From contig CAKMRJ010000001.1 of assembly GCA_928212115.1 (NCBI GenBank), positions 363,480,287-363,544,286 on the forward strand: a stretch of 64,000 nt of DNA, given 5' to 3'. This document shows positions 1 to 12,819 of this stretch, in pieces. Source of the DNA: Lactuca virosa (Eukaryota > Streptophyta > Magnoliopsida > Asterales > Asteraceae). A program made the position numbers and the translations under genes. Position 1 is the first letter of the stretch; the number at the start of each line of letters is the position of its first letter. The notes under the pieces were generated by a model that saw only the letters and a list, made by a program, of their open reading frames with translations, was not told where the DNA came from and made no database searches.

Positions 1-1614
1 AACATCATGAATCGTGTCCCATTTACTTTGGGTACAAGATCGATTTCATGTGCTATAATATTTATTCTTTTCGGAATTTTCAAAATGCCTTAGGGCATTA
101 AGGGAGAAATGTCTAGAAATTTGGATATGACTAAGTGATTAAGCAATTGTCGAGGACAATCTAGGTTTACCAAAGATTTGTTGCTCAAGGACAGTTGGAA
201 GTATACTGTTAATATTGAAGGACCATAGTTGACATAGTCTGAAAAGAGGCAACTCTTGTTCAGAAGTGGTAGTCAAAATGGGAATATAGAGTTGTCTTCA
301 TAGGTGGAAGCATCGGTGTAAGGTTAAAAAACTTAATGCAAGAAGCATGTTCAAAAGCAATGTGCTTTGAATTTGAAAACATCGTTTCCATGGAATTGCT
401 CTCCATTGGAATACTCTGTAATGATTTTTTGCCAAGTCTTTGTGGCTTTGTGCAATCATTAAGAGAGAACAGTGCATATAAGTTTAAAATCTAAACAGAT
501 TTCGATAAATGATAGGAATTTGGAATTCTTAACATTTAGACAAGGATTTGGGATGTGAAAAGCGAATCATTGAAATTATGTTCAATTGATCTAGTTCACA
601 AAGAAAAGGATCATAGACAAACATAAGTGCATACTTGGTGTATGGCAAAGCTATTGTTTAGAAAAACATAGTGTACATGCTGGAGCATGGGACAAACTAG
701 TGTTTTTAATTCAGGTATAAAGTTGATAAACCGAAACAGTGAATATGAGTAATCAGTATGGTGATAAATAAATGGTCTATTTATATTCATAGGTTTTGAT
801 ACCATATTTGATTCATTTATTCTGTGTTTCACTTTGCATGTTTTTGACTTCCATAATAACTAGGTTATTCTTACGGATGACTAAGTTATTCAAACCATTC
901 CACAGTCGGTCCATATGTTGGAAGTAGATATGATCAAGACTGTCATGGGTTGGCTTGTAGAGGTCCAAGTTGGTGGACAAAGTTGTGCTACAACACTCAT
1001 GAGTGCTCATAAGTTCTGAGTATTGGATTCAACCCGCGCTCATTTTGAATCACTTCATGGATTTTATCACGAGTGATCATGAGATGATAATATCTTATAT
1101 TCTTCATCCTTCAACTAGAGATATGAGTTGTTACTATGAGTTGGTTGTACCATTGATTGTACGAAACCGCATTGGTAAATCGATGTTATAACGTGCCTTG
1201 TGTATGATTCAACAAGTAGTAGAACAAGCCATATAAGTCGAAGTTTATCCATTCCTTTTACCTTCGAGATAAAAGCGATATATGTGGGCCCCTCGAATGA
1301 TATTAATGTGACACATGTGAGTGATTGGCCAAGCCAGGACTGATTTGATTTGTTCAATCAGTCAGTTATCATAAATCGGAAATCGGGAAACACCAATGGA
1401 CAGAAGAGAATGATTATAATCCACGTCTCAGTCCATATGAATATCTGATGGAGGAATAGATGATCCCTTATCTAATGGACAAGTCATTGACAAAGGTCAG
1501 AGTTCGTTGACAAGATCAGAGTTTGACACACGCGGCTTTAAGAGCTACGATTGCCAGTTGGTTTTTTGAAGTCATACTCAATAATAGTTTTTTAGACTTA
1601 TCCAAGTGGGAGAC
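1..1614 (+). mobile_element. Copia internal 3' region, 5' truncated by window edge
   Basis: This stretch ends in the polypurine tract AAGTGGGAGAC just before an LTR. From about 813 to 1614 it matches, with many small changes, the 3' untranslated part of the complete Copia at 19200-20000, including the CCATCCACAGTC-type motif and the 'ctcatgagtgctcat' stretch. Positions 1-800 show no gag or pol motif in any frame, so the element may be a non-autonomous or heavily decayed Copia whose 5' part lies outside the window. No promoter or gene was recognised here. Confidence 0.7.
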
Positions 1615-2376
1615 TGTTGGATTAATGTCTAAGTCCATAACTATATTTGGTATGTACTTGACCCGACCCGGCATAGTCCATTTGGGGTTGCACTTCACCG
1701 ACACAATTTATATGGATAGTCTTTGAGAATATATATTTATGATTTATATTAATATATTATAAGTTCTAATATATTAATATATAATCATATTTTTAATTAG
1801 TATTGATCAAGAATTAATTTATAATTAATTAGTGATCAAAAGGAACTAATTAAATATGGACTCTTAGATATATGTGTGTAGTGGCCAAGTTCCTTTAGGT
1901 TGGGCTAAGTCTTCATGGATAGTCCATGGAGCTTTAACCCTGGATCCTAGGAAATGAAAGGTCATGGGTATTAGGGTTTAACCCTAATCCTCCACACTAT
2001 ATAAAGGGTCTTATGGTTCATGAAATTAGGCTAGTGGCTAGTGTGGATACACTAAAGAGGGCAATAACCGATTTCATAAGTGTGAGCCAAGTATCCATAT
2101 TCTCTAAAGTCTTCCAAGGTGTTTTGGTGATTTGTGATTCCACTGGAGGCTTCCACACTATTGGGGCTAAGCTCTTAAAGTTTGAAGACATCAAGCTACA
2201 TCAAAAGGTATGTCATCTATCTAGAACTTTTGTAGTATAGGTGCTTCATAATATGCTAGTTAGGATTAAAGCCTTGGAAAGTTCTTATTTGCATGTATGA
2301 TAGAGAAAACATAGATCCAAGGTTTATAGGGTTGCATGTACACCATATGAGTGTTAGAATGCTCAAAAACCCAACA
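1615..2376 (+). repeat. Copia 3' LTR (762 bp)
   Basis: It starts TGTTGGATTAATG directly after the polypurine tract and ends CCAACA, so it has TG..CA ends. It shares the first 80 bases and the terminal 'agtgttagaatgctcaaaa' block with the 12820 Copia LTR but diverges between them. A TATATAAA box lies at 1998-2005, and a splice-donor-like AAAAG/GTATGT at about 2207 matches the donor in the other Copia LTRs. The element interrupts a Gypsy RNase H domain; the expected duplicated site next to the LTR is AAAAC (2377-2381), but its partner is outside the window. Confidence 0.85.
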
Positions 2377-4149
2377 AAAACTCACGCGGTCAACTACACT
2401 ACTCATGACGTTGAGTTGGGAGCAATAGAATTTGCTCTAAAGATCTGGAGACACTACCTCTACGACACAAAGTGCACCATCTTTACAGACCACAAAATTC
2501 TTCAGCACATATTCGATAAGAAGGAGCTAAATATGAGACAACGACGATGGGTTGAACTACTCAATGATTACGAATGCAAAATTCGTTATCATCCCGACAA
2601 AGCCAACGTAGTAGCGGATTCTCTTAGTCGTAAAAAGTACTCAAGTCGCAGAGTAAAAGCACTAACCATGATTATCCATTCCCATCTATCAACACAAATC
2701 AAAAAAGCTCAACTGGAGGCCCTCAAACCAGAAAACATGACCGGTGAAACTCTAAGAGGAATGGATAAAAACTTAGAAATCAACGGTGACGGAGTTCGTT
2801 ATTTCATGAATCGAATCTGGACACCGAAGTTTAGTGGATTCAGCGAAGTTTTCATGAACGAAGCAGACAAGACTCGATACTCTGTTAATCCAGGTTCAGA
2901 CAATATGTATTTGGACCTTAAGAAATTGTATTGGTGGCCGAACATGAAAGCAGAAATTGCTACCAACGTGGGCAAGTGTATGACTTGCGCCAAAGTAAAG
3001 GTAGAATACCAAAAGCCCTCAGGTTTATTACAACAACCAGAAATACGTGAGTGGAAGTGGGAACAGATTAAAATGGATTTCATAACCAAATTACCCAAGA
3101 CAATGGGTGGTCTTGATACAATCTAGGTAATCATCGACCGGTTAACCAAGTTCACACACTTCCTGCCAATCAAAGAAACAGACAAGATGGAAAAACTGAC
3201 CAGAACATACATCAGGGAAATAGTACGATTACATGGAATACCAATATCTATTATCTCTGACAGAGATAGTCGATTTACCTCTCGCTTCTGCCAGTCACTT
3301 CAAAAATCCCTGGGAACTTGGTTGGATATGAGTACAGCCTATCACCCACAAACAGACGGGCAGAGTGAGAGAACTATCCAGACACTAGAAGACATGCTGA
3401 GAGCTTGTGTGATCGACTTTGCTAAAGCATGGGATACCCATTTACCACTTGTCGAGTTCTCATATAACAACAGTTATCGCACCAGCATCAAGGCTGCTCC
3501 CTTTGAAGCCCTCTATGCCCGCAAGTGCAGATCACCTCTGTGATGGGCGGAAGTGGGTGATACACAGTTAGCTAAAGGACAAGTTCCTGACAACACTCTC
3601 ACTGGTCCGAAGATCATCAGGGAAACGACCGAGAAGATTGTTCAAATTCGTGAACGTCTGAAAGACTCTCGAGATTGACAAAAGAGCTACGCAGACAAAA
3701 CATGAAAACCCTGTGAATTTCAGGTTGGCCACTGTGTTCTGTTAAAGGTCTCACCCTGGAAGGGCATGATACGCTTCGGAAAGCATGGAAAACTAAATCC
3801 AAGGTATATCGGACTATTTGAATTCCTCACAAGGATTGGTCATGTAGCTTATAAACTCCAACTACCCCGAGAACTTAATAACATACACCCTATCTTCCAC
3901 GTAGCTAATCTAAAGAAGTGCCTATCTGATGAGACTCTTGTGATTCCACTTGATGAAATCGAGTTGAACGAGAGCCTACATTTCGTGGAGGAACCAGTAG
4001 AAATCATGGATAGGCAAGTCAAACGAACAAAACAAAGCCGTATACCAATAGTGAAGGTTCGCTGGAATGCCAAATGGGGACCTGAATTCACTTGGGAACG
4101 GGAAGATCAGATGAAACAAAAGTATCCACATCTTTTCCCTAGTTCATGA
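2377..4149 (+). pseudogene. Gypsy (chromovirus) pol 3' half: RNase H, integrase, chromodomain
   Basis: The translation begins inside RNase H (TTHDVELGAIEFALKIWRHY), passes the YHPDKANVVADSLSRK end of RNase H, then the integrase zinc region (CMTC), the integrase core with MDFI, SDRDSRF and SERTIQ carrying the D,D,E residues, and ends in a chromodomain (KVRWNAKWGPEFTWE). The family is Ty3/gypsy, probably the Tekay/Del chromovirus branch. In-frame stops are seen at 3124-3126 (TAG where the paralogue at 34170 has TGG), at 3541, near 3676 and near 3703. No frameshift was seen. The ATG at 2293 belongs to the Copia LTR, so the first about 28 codons of the open frame 2293-3126 are not Gypsy sequence. 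It is not functional. Confidence 0.9.
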
Positions 4150-5456
4150 GTATCACTTTAGAAAAAATTTCCGGACGAAATTCCCTCTAACGGGGAGATA
4201 ATGTAACAACCCGATATTTCAAGTCAATGGAAAATTCTAGGTTAACCATTGTAACTTGTTTTAAAGTAATAAAGAGAAATTATTTAAATATTATGTGCAT
4301 TTATTTATTTATAAAGATATATAAATTAAGATAAAAATGATCGTCAAAAATAAAATGTTAGATAAACTCGATATCTATGAAGAAACTTGTAGTGGTCGTG
4401 ACAAGGTTTCCGGAAATATAAAGAACGCTGAAATCCGAGTTATAACGAAGAAGTTATAACCTATCAAAGTTTCGCGAAGGCACCATACACGATGTTGTGT
4501 GACGTAAAAAGTGAACTTACAATAAAATGCTTTTTAGCCTTAGGTATCTAAATAAAATTTGAAGTATACGATAAACCGAGAGTGTGCATAAAAAGAAAGT
4601 CCAAATCTGACTTCGTATGAGGAAGTTATGATTTTTCTAAGAATTGGCACAGAAGTATACAACCAGAAATTTGAATTAAAGATCGAGCATTTTTTAGCCG
4701 ACAACCTAAACGAGCATTGAAGATCTCGTCAGTAGTAGTTCAACGGTAAAAAGACAGACGAAAACGGACTTCATATGAAGAAGTTCTGAATTTTTAACGG
4801 ACTTTTCCTGTCCCGGCCTGTTAAAAGTATAATATTAAAAATAAAGTCCAAATCAGCCGACAGAGTCTAAATGAAAGTTGTAGAGTACGGTCTCACCTAT
4901 GCGTGGATATAAAGAACGTCAAAAACGGAGCTCGTATGCAAAAGCTGTGAATTTTTGAAGTTTGAAAAATTGAAGTCTGAAGCTGTACGCCCAGCGTACT
5001 CGGAAACTTGGTCCGGAGTCGGCCACGTCGCCCTATTCCTTCGCATGGTGGATGCGTATTAGTAGCCTCGACACATCCAAAGCTCGAAAATCAAACCAGT
5101 TCCACGTCTCACAGAACACCCAACGTACGTGGGTACCCCCAGAGTACTAGAATTTACGCCCAGCGTAATTCAAGGCTTCAGCCACCTATAAATAGGAGGC
5201 GAGACCTTCGGGTTTATGTTACAAAATCTCTCATACTTTCACCCTAAATAAACCAATTTAAGCCATCTAAAACCCCCCCCCCCCCTCCCCCGCGAAGCTT
5301 AGGGAACCTCCCTAACACCCGAAGAAAGCCCAGAGCAATCGAAGTCCTCAAGAAAATAATCTTTTTCAGTCGAAACTCTGTCCGCACAGAACTCGATTTT
5401 CACCAGAAACTCGTGATTTCAAGTAGCGAAGCGCTGCCCAAATCACCACTTATCAA

Positions 5457-6444
5457 GTGAGTTCATACCCCTATACTTTTTATAACTTTTTCCGTGTTTT
5501 AACAGGGGGAAATACAAGTAAAACACAAGGAAACTTGTGTTAAAATACAAACCATTGTTTATGTTTTCTTACAGTTTATATAACTATTACGTGAAAACAT
5601 ATGCATGCAGAAAATCTTATGACACAACAGTTATCAGTTCAAATGAAACATATACTGTAAACTATAATAGATATAGTTTGGGTTACATTCTCATTATTTT
5701 ACCCCTTTCAGGGCAAAGAAGCCATTATATAAAAATACAAATATTTTTATATTATAAACATGATGAATTGGGTAACAGTTTCATGCATGAATATTTTCAA
5801 TAACAAAACTCGTATCTCGTTGGAAATTTGTGACTCATTCATCTTCATTGTACCTACCCAAGGTATACATGGAAGTCTTGTTTTATAACCAGAGACTCCT
5901 CCCGGAGAGCGTGATATTTGTGTATAGATCTATACAGGATTGATGACCCCGCACCCGGCATGTTAGCTACAGCACGACCGGCAGGTTATGGGTGACAAAT
6001 ATCAAACATGACGACGCTTGAAGAACGTCGTGACACGCAAATCATTTGTTACCACGGTTATGAAAACTCACATGATAAACGGCAATACGCTATTTTTACG
6101 TGAAATTAATATTATATTTATTTTACTGATTACTCAGCGCATCAAATGGTTGTATTTTCGAATAAAATACATGTTACAAAATTAAGTATGGCATTTACAC
6201 TTATACTTTTCAGTCTTGGAATATATAAGACTACAATTTAGTTTTATGGAAAACATAGGTTTTCCAGGATAGATACGATTACTTACAAACAAACACCTTA
6301 CAACTCAGTTTTATATAGAAAATATCGGGTTTTTCTGGAAACAAACGTGATTTCATCTCATTGAATGGCATATATTTCATACAAATGCTTATGAACTCAC
6401 CAACTTAAATGTTGACACTTTTTTCAAATAACTTGTATTCTCAG
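5457..6444 (+). promoter_or_regulatory. Putative intra-LTR intron, family A
   Basis: A donor-like AA/GTGAGTTCATACCCC and an acceptor-like CTTGTATTCTCAG/G bound 988 bp. The same pair occurs in the same order in LTR families B, D and E although the sequence around them differs. That it is spliced is inference; no transcript is available. Confidence 0.45.
5895..6031 (+). other. Structured-RNA-like hairpin module, family A LTR
   Basis: Consecutive inverted repeats are visible: CTCC/GGAG at the start, the palindrome GTATAGATCTATAC (5922-5935), GACC-GGCA-GGTT (5976-5987), and ACGACG/CGTCGT (6011-6016 with 6026-6031) around a nine-base loop CTTGAAGAA. The order and loops are shared with families B, D and E. 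The function is unknown. Confidence 0.6.
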
Positions 6445-6684
6445 GAAACCGTAAAACAGTACATCCACGAGCTTTTAGAAGACGGAGCATTATAGACTTA
6501 TGTCTTTTAACTTTGTTATACATTTTGGTGTCAATATACAATTATTTGAACACTTATGTAAAAACTTATACTTTATCAATGCATGGTTGTTGTACTTTGA
6601 TTACTATTATGCAATTATTGTGATACTGTAGATGACGTCCTCCGCCCCCGAATGTTTCCGCTGTTCAGGTTTGGGGGTGTGACA

Positions 6685-7979
6685 GGAGAAGACCAAGAAT
6701 GTAGGAGTGTGGGTTAGAGCTGCTAATAGAAAAAAGAATAAAAAAAATACGAGAGTGTAGAGCTTAAGATCTTCAGATTTGAACGTAGAGCTTAAGATCT
6801 TCAGATTTGAACCCATGAACAGATGAACTTGTTGAAAGAAAAAGTTAGGCGAGAGTGCGTCAAGAGTGAAGACCTGCAGAAAAGATGATATAACCCTAAA
6901 TAAATTTTTCTTTATACATCAACATATATACTAAATTTGTACTCCAGATTTCACCACATGTTAATATAAGCCCCTGCTCTACTTTTTTTTAACACTCTAG
7001 GCCACGAAATATAATAGATGTTCATTAACATTCAATGAATATTATGTTTTATATATGTATTATATTTATATATAATTTTTGTAAATATCATGACTCTTAC
7101 GAGTCGAGTCTCGATCCGAGTCACGAGTTAAAAATTTATATTTTCAAGTCACGCATCGAGTCACGAGTTAACAACTATGTTATTATTCATAACTATAGAC
7201 TATTTCAAGAAATTAGTACACCCGATTTCTATCTTAGTGGAAGCCTTATATTAAAGTAAGCTAGTAAATAAAATCAATAACAAAAGTCATACAAAATGAT
7301 AGATAAAATAAAAGCAAAAAAAAAACTGATAACCAAAAATTCTGATTATTATATTATCTTATCAAATCAAAAATCTAATATTTGAAGCTGAAACTTTGAA
7401 AGATACAAATCAGAAACAAGCATCATAATATTGTAGAATATTTGGAACAAATCTGAAACCATTTTACCTTGATAGGTGAAAAATCTGAAACTTAGGGCAA
7501 TGCATTTCACTGTTCCTGTAATAATCAACTTTAAGAGATTTCATGTACAAACAAAAATCAGAAACAAAGATTATAATCTTTCAGAAAAAGAAATATGATA
7601 TATAAACTTAGATTGATAAGAAAAAATCAAATTCAAAAATCTAAAAGAAAAAACTGATATACAAATCTATAAGCTTTCAGAAACAAAAATCATACAAATC
7701 TATAAGCTTTCAGAAAAAACTGATATACAAATCTATAAGCTTTCAAGCAAGAGAGAATAACGATTCTAGAAGCGATAGTTGAATGCACTTCTAAGTTCTT
7801 ATGTGAGGGGGAGAAGGCGACATCATGACGTCGACGATGCACGAGTTTCCCCCTTATGTATATGACGATTCAGTTACCATTATCGATGATGTCGATTATA
7901 TTCACAAGGCTTTTTAGTTCCCGCTTTGGAGCTTCATTTGTTCTTGACCATTCTAGATGCGCATTCATCTATCATCGAA
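6685..7979. other. AT-rich intergenic DNA with short repeats
   Basis: No gene was recognised. A 29-bp block (GAGCTTAAGATCTTCAGATT core) is tandemly duplicated at about 6758-6812. A cluster of 'gagtc/cacgagt' motifs lies at 7085-7170. A roughly 30-bp unit with core ATCTATAAGCTTTCAG is repeated three times at 7657-7747. The open frames here are short and look like chance. Confidence 0.6.
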
Positions 7980-8114
7980 CATCGAACAAACCTAGGGATT
8001 GCAAAAAAGCCCGAACCCGATCATTTCGGGTCGGGTAACAGGTTGTTATCGGGTTTTTTATCGGGTTCGGGGCAGGGAGTGGGTTATCCTCGCCCCAACC
8101 CGCCCCGCCCCGAT

Positions 8115-8195
<81 letters not shown>

Positions 8196-8520
8196 ACTTC
8201 TGCTGTGAATGATCATTTTTTTATGTTTTTGACATATTACCTAAACGTAAATCAAATAATTTTTTAATATAACGTTCAGTTTATTTTATTAAAGTGAGGC
8301 ATCATATTTTTAATTTAAAAGGGAGGCTATAACATGTATGTTTTATAAGACATCGGGGTACCCTAAAACAGAATAAAGATTTCATTATGAATTGTTGTAA
8401 ACCCGATAAGTTACCCAAAACCCGATGGGAAAACCCAAAACCCGATGGGGCTCCCCGATAAGATACCCGAAAGATATCGGGGCGGGTTTGGGAAACCATA
8501 CCCCGCCCCGAACCAATTTC
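7980..8520. repeat. Fold-back 'cgggt' repeat with (TA)n core, possible MITE
   Basis: The left arm (about 7985-8115) is rich in CGGGT/CGGGGC, and the right arm (about 8400-8515) carries the reverse complement flavour (ACCCGATGGG, CCCCGCCCCGAACC). A (TA)n tract (about 8119-8195) and AT-rich DNA lie between them. This resembles widespread plant non-autonomous hAT-like repeats. Exact ends and a target duplication could not be fixed. Confidence 0.35.
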
Positions 8521-8783
8521 TTTATTGTTTGGGCTAAACTTGACTTTGGGCTAATTTGAGTTTGGGCTAAATTGGGAATCTGGTAATTGGGCCCCTAAGA
8601 AATGTGTACATAATTGTTTATATGTATACAATATATACACCATAAATTTTGGCCCACTTAGAGACGTGGACCAAGGGCGGTCGCCCGGGTTGCCCATCGT
8701 CAGGGTCGGCCCTAATGTTATATTTTGCAAATGAATATTATTTTACATCAACAAATACTTTTGTATAAATATATGGGATTTTC
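8521..8783. other. Intergenic DNA with a GGGTCGGCCCT end-like motif
   Basis: No gene was recognised. The block around 8670-8712 contains GGGCGGTCGCCCGGG followed by CAGGGTCGGCCCT, which resembles the termini of plant hAT-type MITEs. The partner terminus was not located. Confidence 0.3.
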
Positions 8784-8990
8784 TAACATGTGCCATAAGA
8801 CATGTGTAAGAAATATTAATTATAAGGAATATTACCATAATTAAATATGAAATACTTTAAGTATAAAGAATATTCTTCATAATTAACACATTTTACATTT
8901 TTCAATGAATAATATTCTTTATAATTAATGTATTTCACATTTAATTATGGGTAATATTTCTCATAATGATATTTATTATGTGTGCCCTTA
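8784..8990. repeat. Imperfect inverted-repeat element (MITE-like)
   Basis: The left arm about 8815-8875 (GGAATATTACCATAATTAAA, then TGAAATAC and ATAAAGAATATTCTTCAT) pairs imperfectly with the right arm about 8900-8975 (TATTCTTTATAATTAATG, then TTTAATTATGGGTAATATTT). The whole would fold into a long hairpin. The outer flanks carry TGTGCC and the complementary GTGCCC. No coding potential is seen. The superfamily was not determined. Confidence 0.5.
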
Positions 8991-9104
8991 AGTAGATTTG
9001 ATAAGATATATAAACTAATAAACAACATAATTATATAATATTTTTTATTTTGTAAAATGCTACAATAAATATTCTTATTTGTCTCGATCAATTCATCTTA
9101 AATA

Positions 9105-9926
9105 CAGTACAAATTACATAAATTGTCCCCATGATTTGTTCTAATCTATGATATCATCCTTATAAAGAGTTTTTTATTCACAAGATCTCTGAGATTGGTT
9201 TTATTTCAACTGTAGCACCTGATCACATTGAAATGATGATATGCCCTTAATGATATTTTTAAATTATTATTAAACAATTTAAGTCCACAACCCACTCCAT
9301 TCCTCTTCGTTCCCCAACTTATATCTCGGAGAAGATCGACATGAAACCCCCATATCGTCCTTATCAGTTTATTCCCTACACAAAGGCTAGAAAAAACCTA
9401 AAACATATATTTCCATGGACAAAGTCACGTAGCCCAACGATGCATCAACTTTATGTACAATTTTACCACAATCAAATTCTCTTTATAACCAATAACACAC
9501 AAAGCATGGTAAGCATTAGGTTTCACCTGATGACATACATACATATAGTAATACACACATCATAATATAATATATATATATATATATATATATAAGATAT
9601 AGATATATATAGATCATAAATAATAACAAATATTACAAAGATCAACTTCACACAAAACATGGAAAACATTATGTTGCATATGCTTTTGGATCTTAATCGC
9701 CAACAAAAATAAACCATGTTCACCAATGCACTTTTTGAAGTCGTCGGAGCACATGTCAAACTCCAAGAACCCTAACCTAGCATTAATGTGTCTTAATATC
9801 AACAGAACAAAGATTAACTTAGGAACTGTTTGAGTGAAAAAATAGCTATGGATGAAAGTCAAATATAATGCTAAACCACGGGGATAATTTGTGTAATTTA
9901 CTATCTTACATTACTAGCCGTTAATG
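9105..9926. mobile_element. TIR element with an 11-bp flanking duplication (Mutator-like?)
   Basis: Near the left end CAAATTACATAAATTGTCCC (from 9110) is matched in reverse complement near the right end by the block at about 9873-9902 (AAACCACGGGGATAATTTGT). The element is bracketed by CATCTTAAATA at 9094-9104 and again at 9927-9937, an 11-bp direct repeat of the size made by Mutator-like elements. The interior is AT-rich with a (TA)n tract near 9566-9599 and no transposase. The inverted repeats are not equally close to the two flanks (about 5 versus 25 bp), so the ends are provisional. Confidence 0.5.
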
Positions 9927-9937
9927 CATCTTAAATA

Positions 9938-11799
9938 TGAGCATGGTGCACTACATCCTCTCATGAGTAGATTGAGAACCCACTGTCAATAAAAACCAAC
10001 TATTACAATTTATGAAATTAAGTTTCTTATAAACTTGTCATATACAAGCGTAGCCTCTTGATTTGTCGTCCATCATCCTAGCATTTTCCTTCCCTTCCAT
10101 CACAAATTCTTGCTTCTTTACTCCACAATGGAAGATGTATATTATAACGGTACTCCTGATAATATTCTATGCATGTTAGATCAAAAGATGATGATCTCGG
10201 GAAACATAATGTCATTTAAATGGTTATTATCATTGGTCATTTGTGATAGACTTGATAGCACAACAACATTTGATGCTGAGTTTTTTGGTGGGGTGAATCA
10301 TATGATTGCTTGGAAGCGTTTGCTAAACTTGCGCGAAGAACATGCGATAGGTTTGGAGGGATTGGATTTCGTGTTATTTATTGTTATTGGCAATTAAGAT
10401 CTGATGGATTTTATATATCTCCAGTGAATGTATCATTCCCTAATTCATCATGGGCGTTTGCTAAACCTTGGGGTTCAGGTGGAACGCTTTGTAGTACGCA
10501 TATAGTCTCGAATAAAGCATGATGAAATTAACATATTTTGATAGTTAATCTTTATGTGTGCATAGTGTGTTTATGCATTTATTTACTACTGTGAATGTTT
10601 TGCATCAGTGTCCTTTTAAAAAAAATCTTCTATTAGGTTATTTTGATATAATTGTTTTTTAAATAATTATAAAAAACATTGAATTCATTAAAATAATAAA
10701 CATATTCATTAAATTTTGATAACAGAAATATGAGATGAAAGACGAGTTGACGAAAAAATATGCAAATATTGAAAAATAACAAAGGATATTCACAAAATAA
10801 CAAAATAACCATCCCTTTTATGATAGATTTCAAATCGGTGTTAAATCTTGTTTATTGTTGGAGGAGGAAAAGGTGTGATTAATAGCAAGAGATATAGTTG
10901 TATTGTAGTGATATGTAGATGCAATAGAAAAGTCTATTATTCCAAGTAAGAGTCTATATTCTGTTTGCTTTTGACAAATATGGTTTTCAAAACTGTGCTT
11001 GTTGTTTAAGGAGATTCAGTGCACTGTAGCCTCCAATAATATGTATATTGCTAATCTTTGCTTTACCACTATCATGTAATTTTTATATATTCCACCAGAC
11101 CTTTATGTTTAGTCTCTATTTTGTTAATACTAACATTTAATCCAATGAAAATGGTATATTTGGAGATATATGTACCAATTTTTTCGATTGGCTAATGGAT
11201 TTTTCATGTTTGAAGCTGACTGCATTGAATTCATACTTATTTTCAAACGTTTACATACTTTTTGTTGTTTTTTGGCATATAGGAAGGAACGAATCAAGGC
11301 GTAATTATATACTATATTGCTTCATCATACATTAAAATAACGTCTTATTTCTTCATATATTCTCCCCCTCTTTTTTGTGGTCTTTTTTACTTTCTATGTG
11401 TGGTGACCCAATTTACTTTTACATGGGGTGAGGCTGACTAGAAGACATTGGAAAACTCAAAAATAGTCATCAAACAAAACAAAGAAGCATTGATCCCTTC
11501 ATATTTCTTATCATTCTTTTACATGAGAGATATAATTTTCAAACACCTATCTTTATTCATTATTCAGTTTACATCCTTACAAATGTCAAATGATTAACCA
11601 TAATTAATAAATTTTAATTCTAAATCCAATGGTGTTTAAAACTGAACTTTGATTTATTTTGTTTTAATTATGATTTGAAACACTGTCTTCAAAAATTGTT
11701 TTTTTGTTTTTATATTTTCTCTAATATTTTAATAGAACTCAAAAATGATGTCATGCTTTTATGTTTTTGTCTAAAACTATAATTTCATTTTTCCATGGA
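9938..11799. other. AT-rich intergenic DNA, no supported gene
   Basis: Open frames at 10110-10397 (95 codons) and, overlapping in another frame, 10310-10522 (70 codons) resemble nothing I recognise and have no visible exon partners. The rest is AT-rich with no clear repeat structure. Weak decayed coding relics cannot be ruled out by eye. Confidence 0.5.
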
Positions 11800-12365
11800 T
11801 TGAATGTAACACCCATAAAATTCAAGCCAATTTAAAACTTTTCAAAACATTTAAAACCAATAGTTATTACAAATTTGTTTTCAAAATAGTCTAATATCGA
11901 GTTCATCCCAGGAACATAACTAAAACATGAGGAGTTGTACGATCACGCCTTCGCCTTGCCGCGATCCCCTAATGTACCTGAAATGATAAACTGAAACTGT
12001 AAGCCGAGGCTTACTGAGTTAACCCAAAATAACCGACCTCATAAACTATCATATCATATAAACAAACATAGAACAGCTTGCATGATGAGCCTTCAGCCTG
12101 ACTGGAACGCGTCGTCGGCGCCTTCATCTATCTGGACCGCTCCCGCGCCTTGGCACGTATGGACCGCCTCGTAGGCCTTCAGCCTATCCGGACCGCTCGT
12201 CGGGCCTTCGGTCTGACTATCATACCCTCCTGGTTTTGTAGTCTATCCGACCGCCTTGGGTATGTTGGCCTTCAGCACAAAGCAGGACCGCCTCAAACCC
12301 AAACCCCCCAATCAAACAAACATGTGCACATACATATCATAACGCTAGCATATATAACGGTCAAC

Positions 12366-12683
12366 CGATCTAACAGATCAAATAGCATAGCAAAATCCTA
12401 TAATTAGGATACCGACCTAACCAGGTCACTAACATATGTACAGATAATCATACGGATCTAACAGATCACATAGCATAGCAACATCCTAAACCAGGATACC
12501 CCTAACCAGGTCCAACTAACATATATTAACAGATAATCATAGAATAACGATCTAACAGATCACATAGCATAGCAACATCCTAAAACCAGGATATCGACCT
12601 AACCAGGTCACTAACATATATACAGATAATCATACGGATCTAACTAATCACATAACATAGCAACATCCTAAAACCAGGATGCA
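12366..12683. repeat. Tandem repeat inside solo LTR (about 4 x 85-96 bp)
   Basis: Units start near 12366, 12453, 12549 and 12634, each opening with CGATCTAACAGATCAC or a close variant followed by CATAGCATAGCAACATCC and AACCAGGT motifs. The corresponding plus-strand LTR at 27180-27500 carries degenerate copies of the same unit. Confidence 0.7.
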
Positions 12684-12819
12684 ATCATAAAGGGTTGGCC
12701 TTGGTGTCGTAGACCCTGTTGATATAGTGAGGAGAACTCACCTCGTACTGTCGACTCGAAGATAAACTCAAGCTCTTGGATTGCCGGTACTACTCCACCA
12801 CCTAAATGCACCATAGAAC

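Larger units (their letters stand above)
4202..6684 (+). repeat. Gypsy 3' LTR, family A (2483 bp)
   Basis: It begins TGTAACAACCCG immediately after a purine-rich tract (4192-4201) and the conserved CCCTCTAACGGGG tail seen in all related elements here, and ends GGGGGTGTGACA. It contains TATAAATA at 5187-5194, a C-rich homopolymer near 5273-5288, a donor-like GTGAGTTCATACCCC at 5457, the hairpin module at 5895-6031, and an acceptor-like TTGTATTCTCAG ending at 6444. The 5' LTR lies outside the window, so no target-site duplication can be tested; the next five bases are GGAGA. Confidence 0.85.

Noticed and set aside
1003..1191. Short open frames in the leftmost Copia remnant
   Set aside because: The region aligns with the noncoding 3' region of the complete Copia, so they are chance frames.
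10110..10522. Two overlapping open frames of 95 and 70 codons
   Set aside because: No recognisable motif, no consistent frame and no exon signals; kept only as intergenic remarks.
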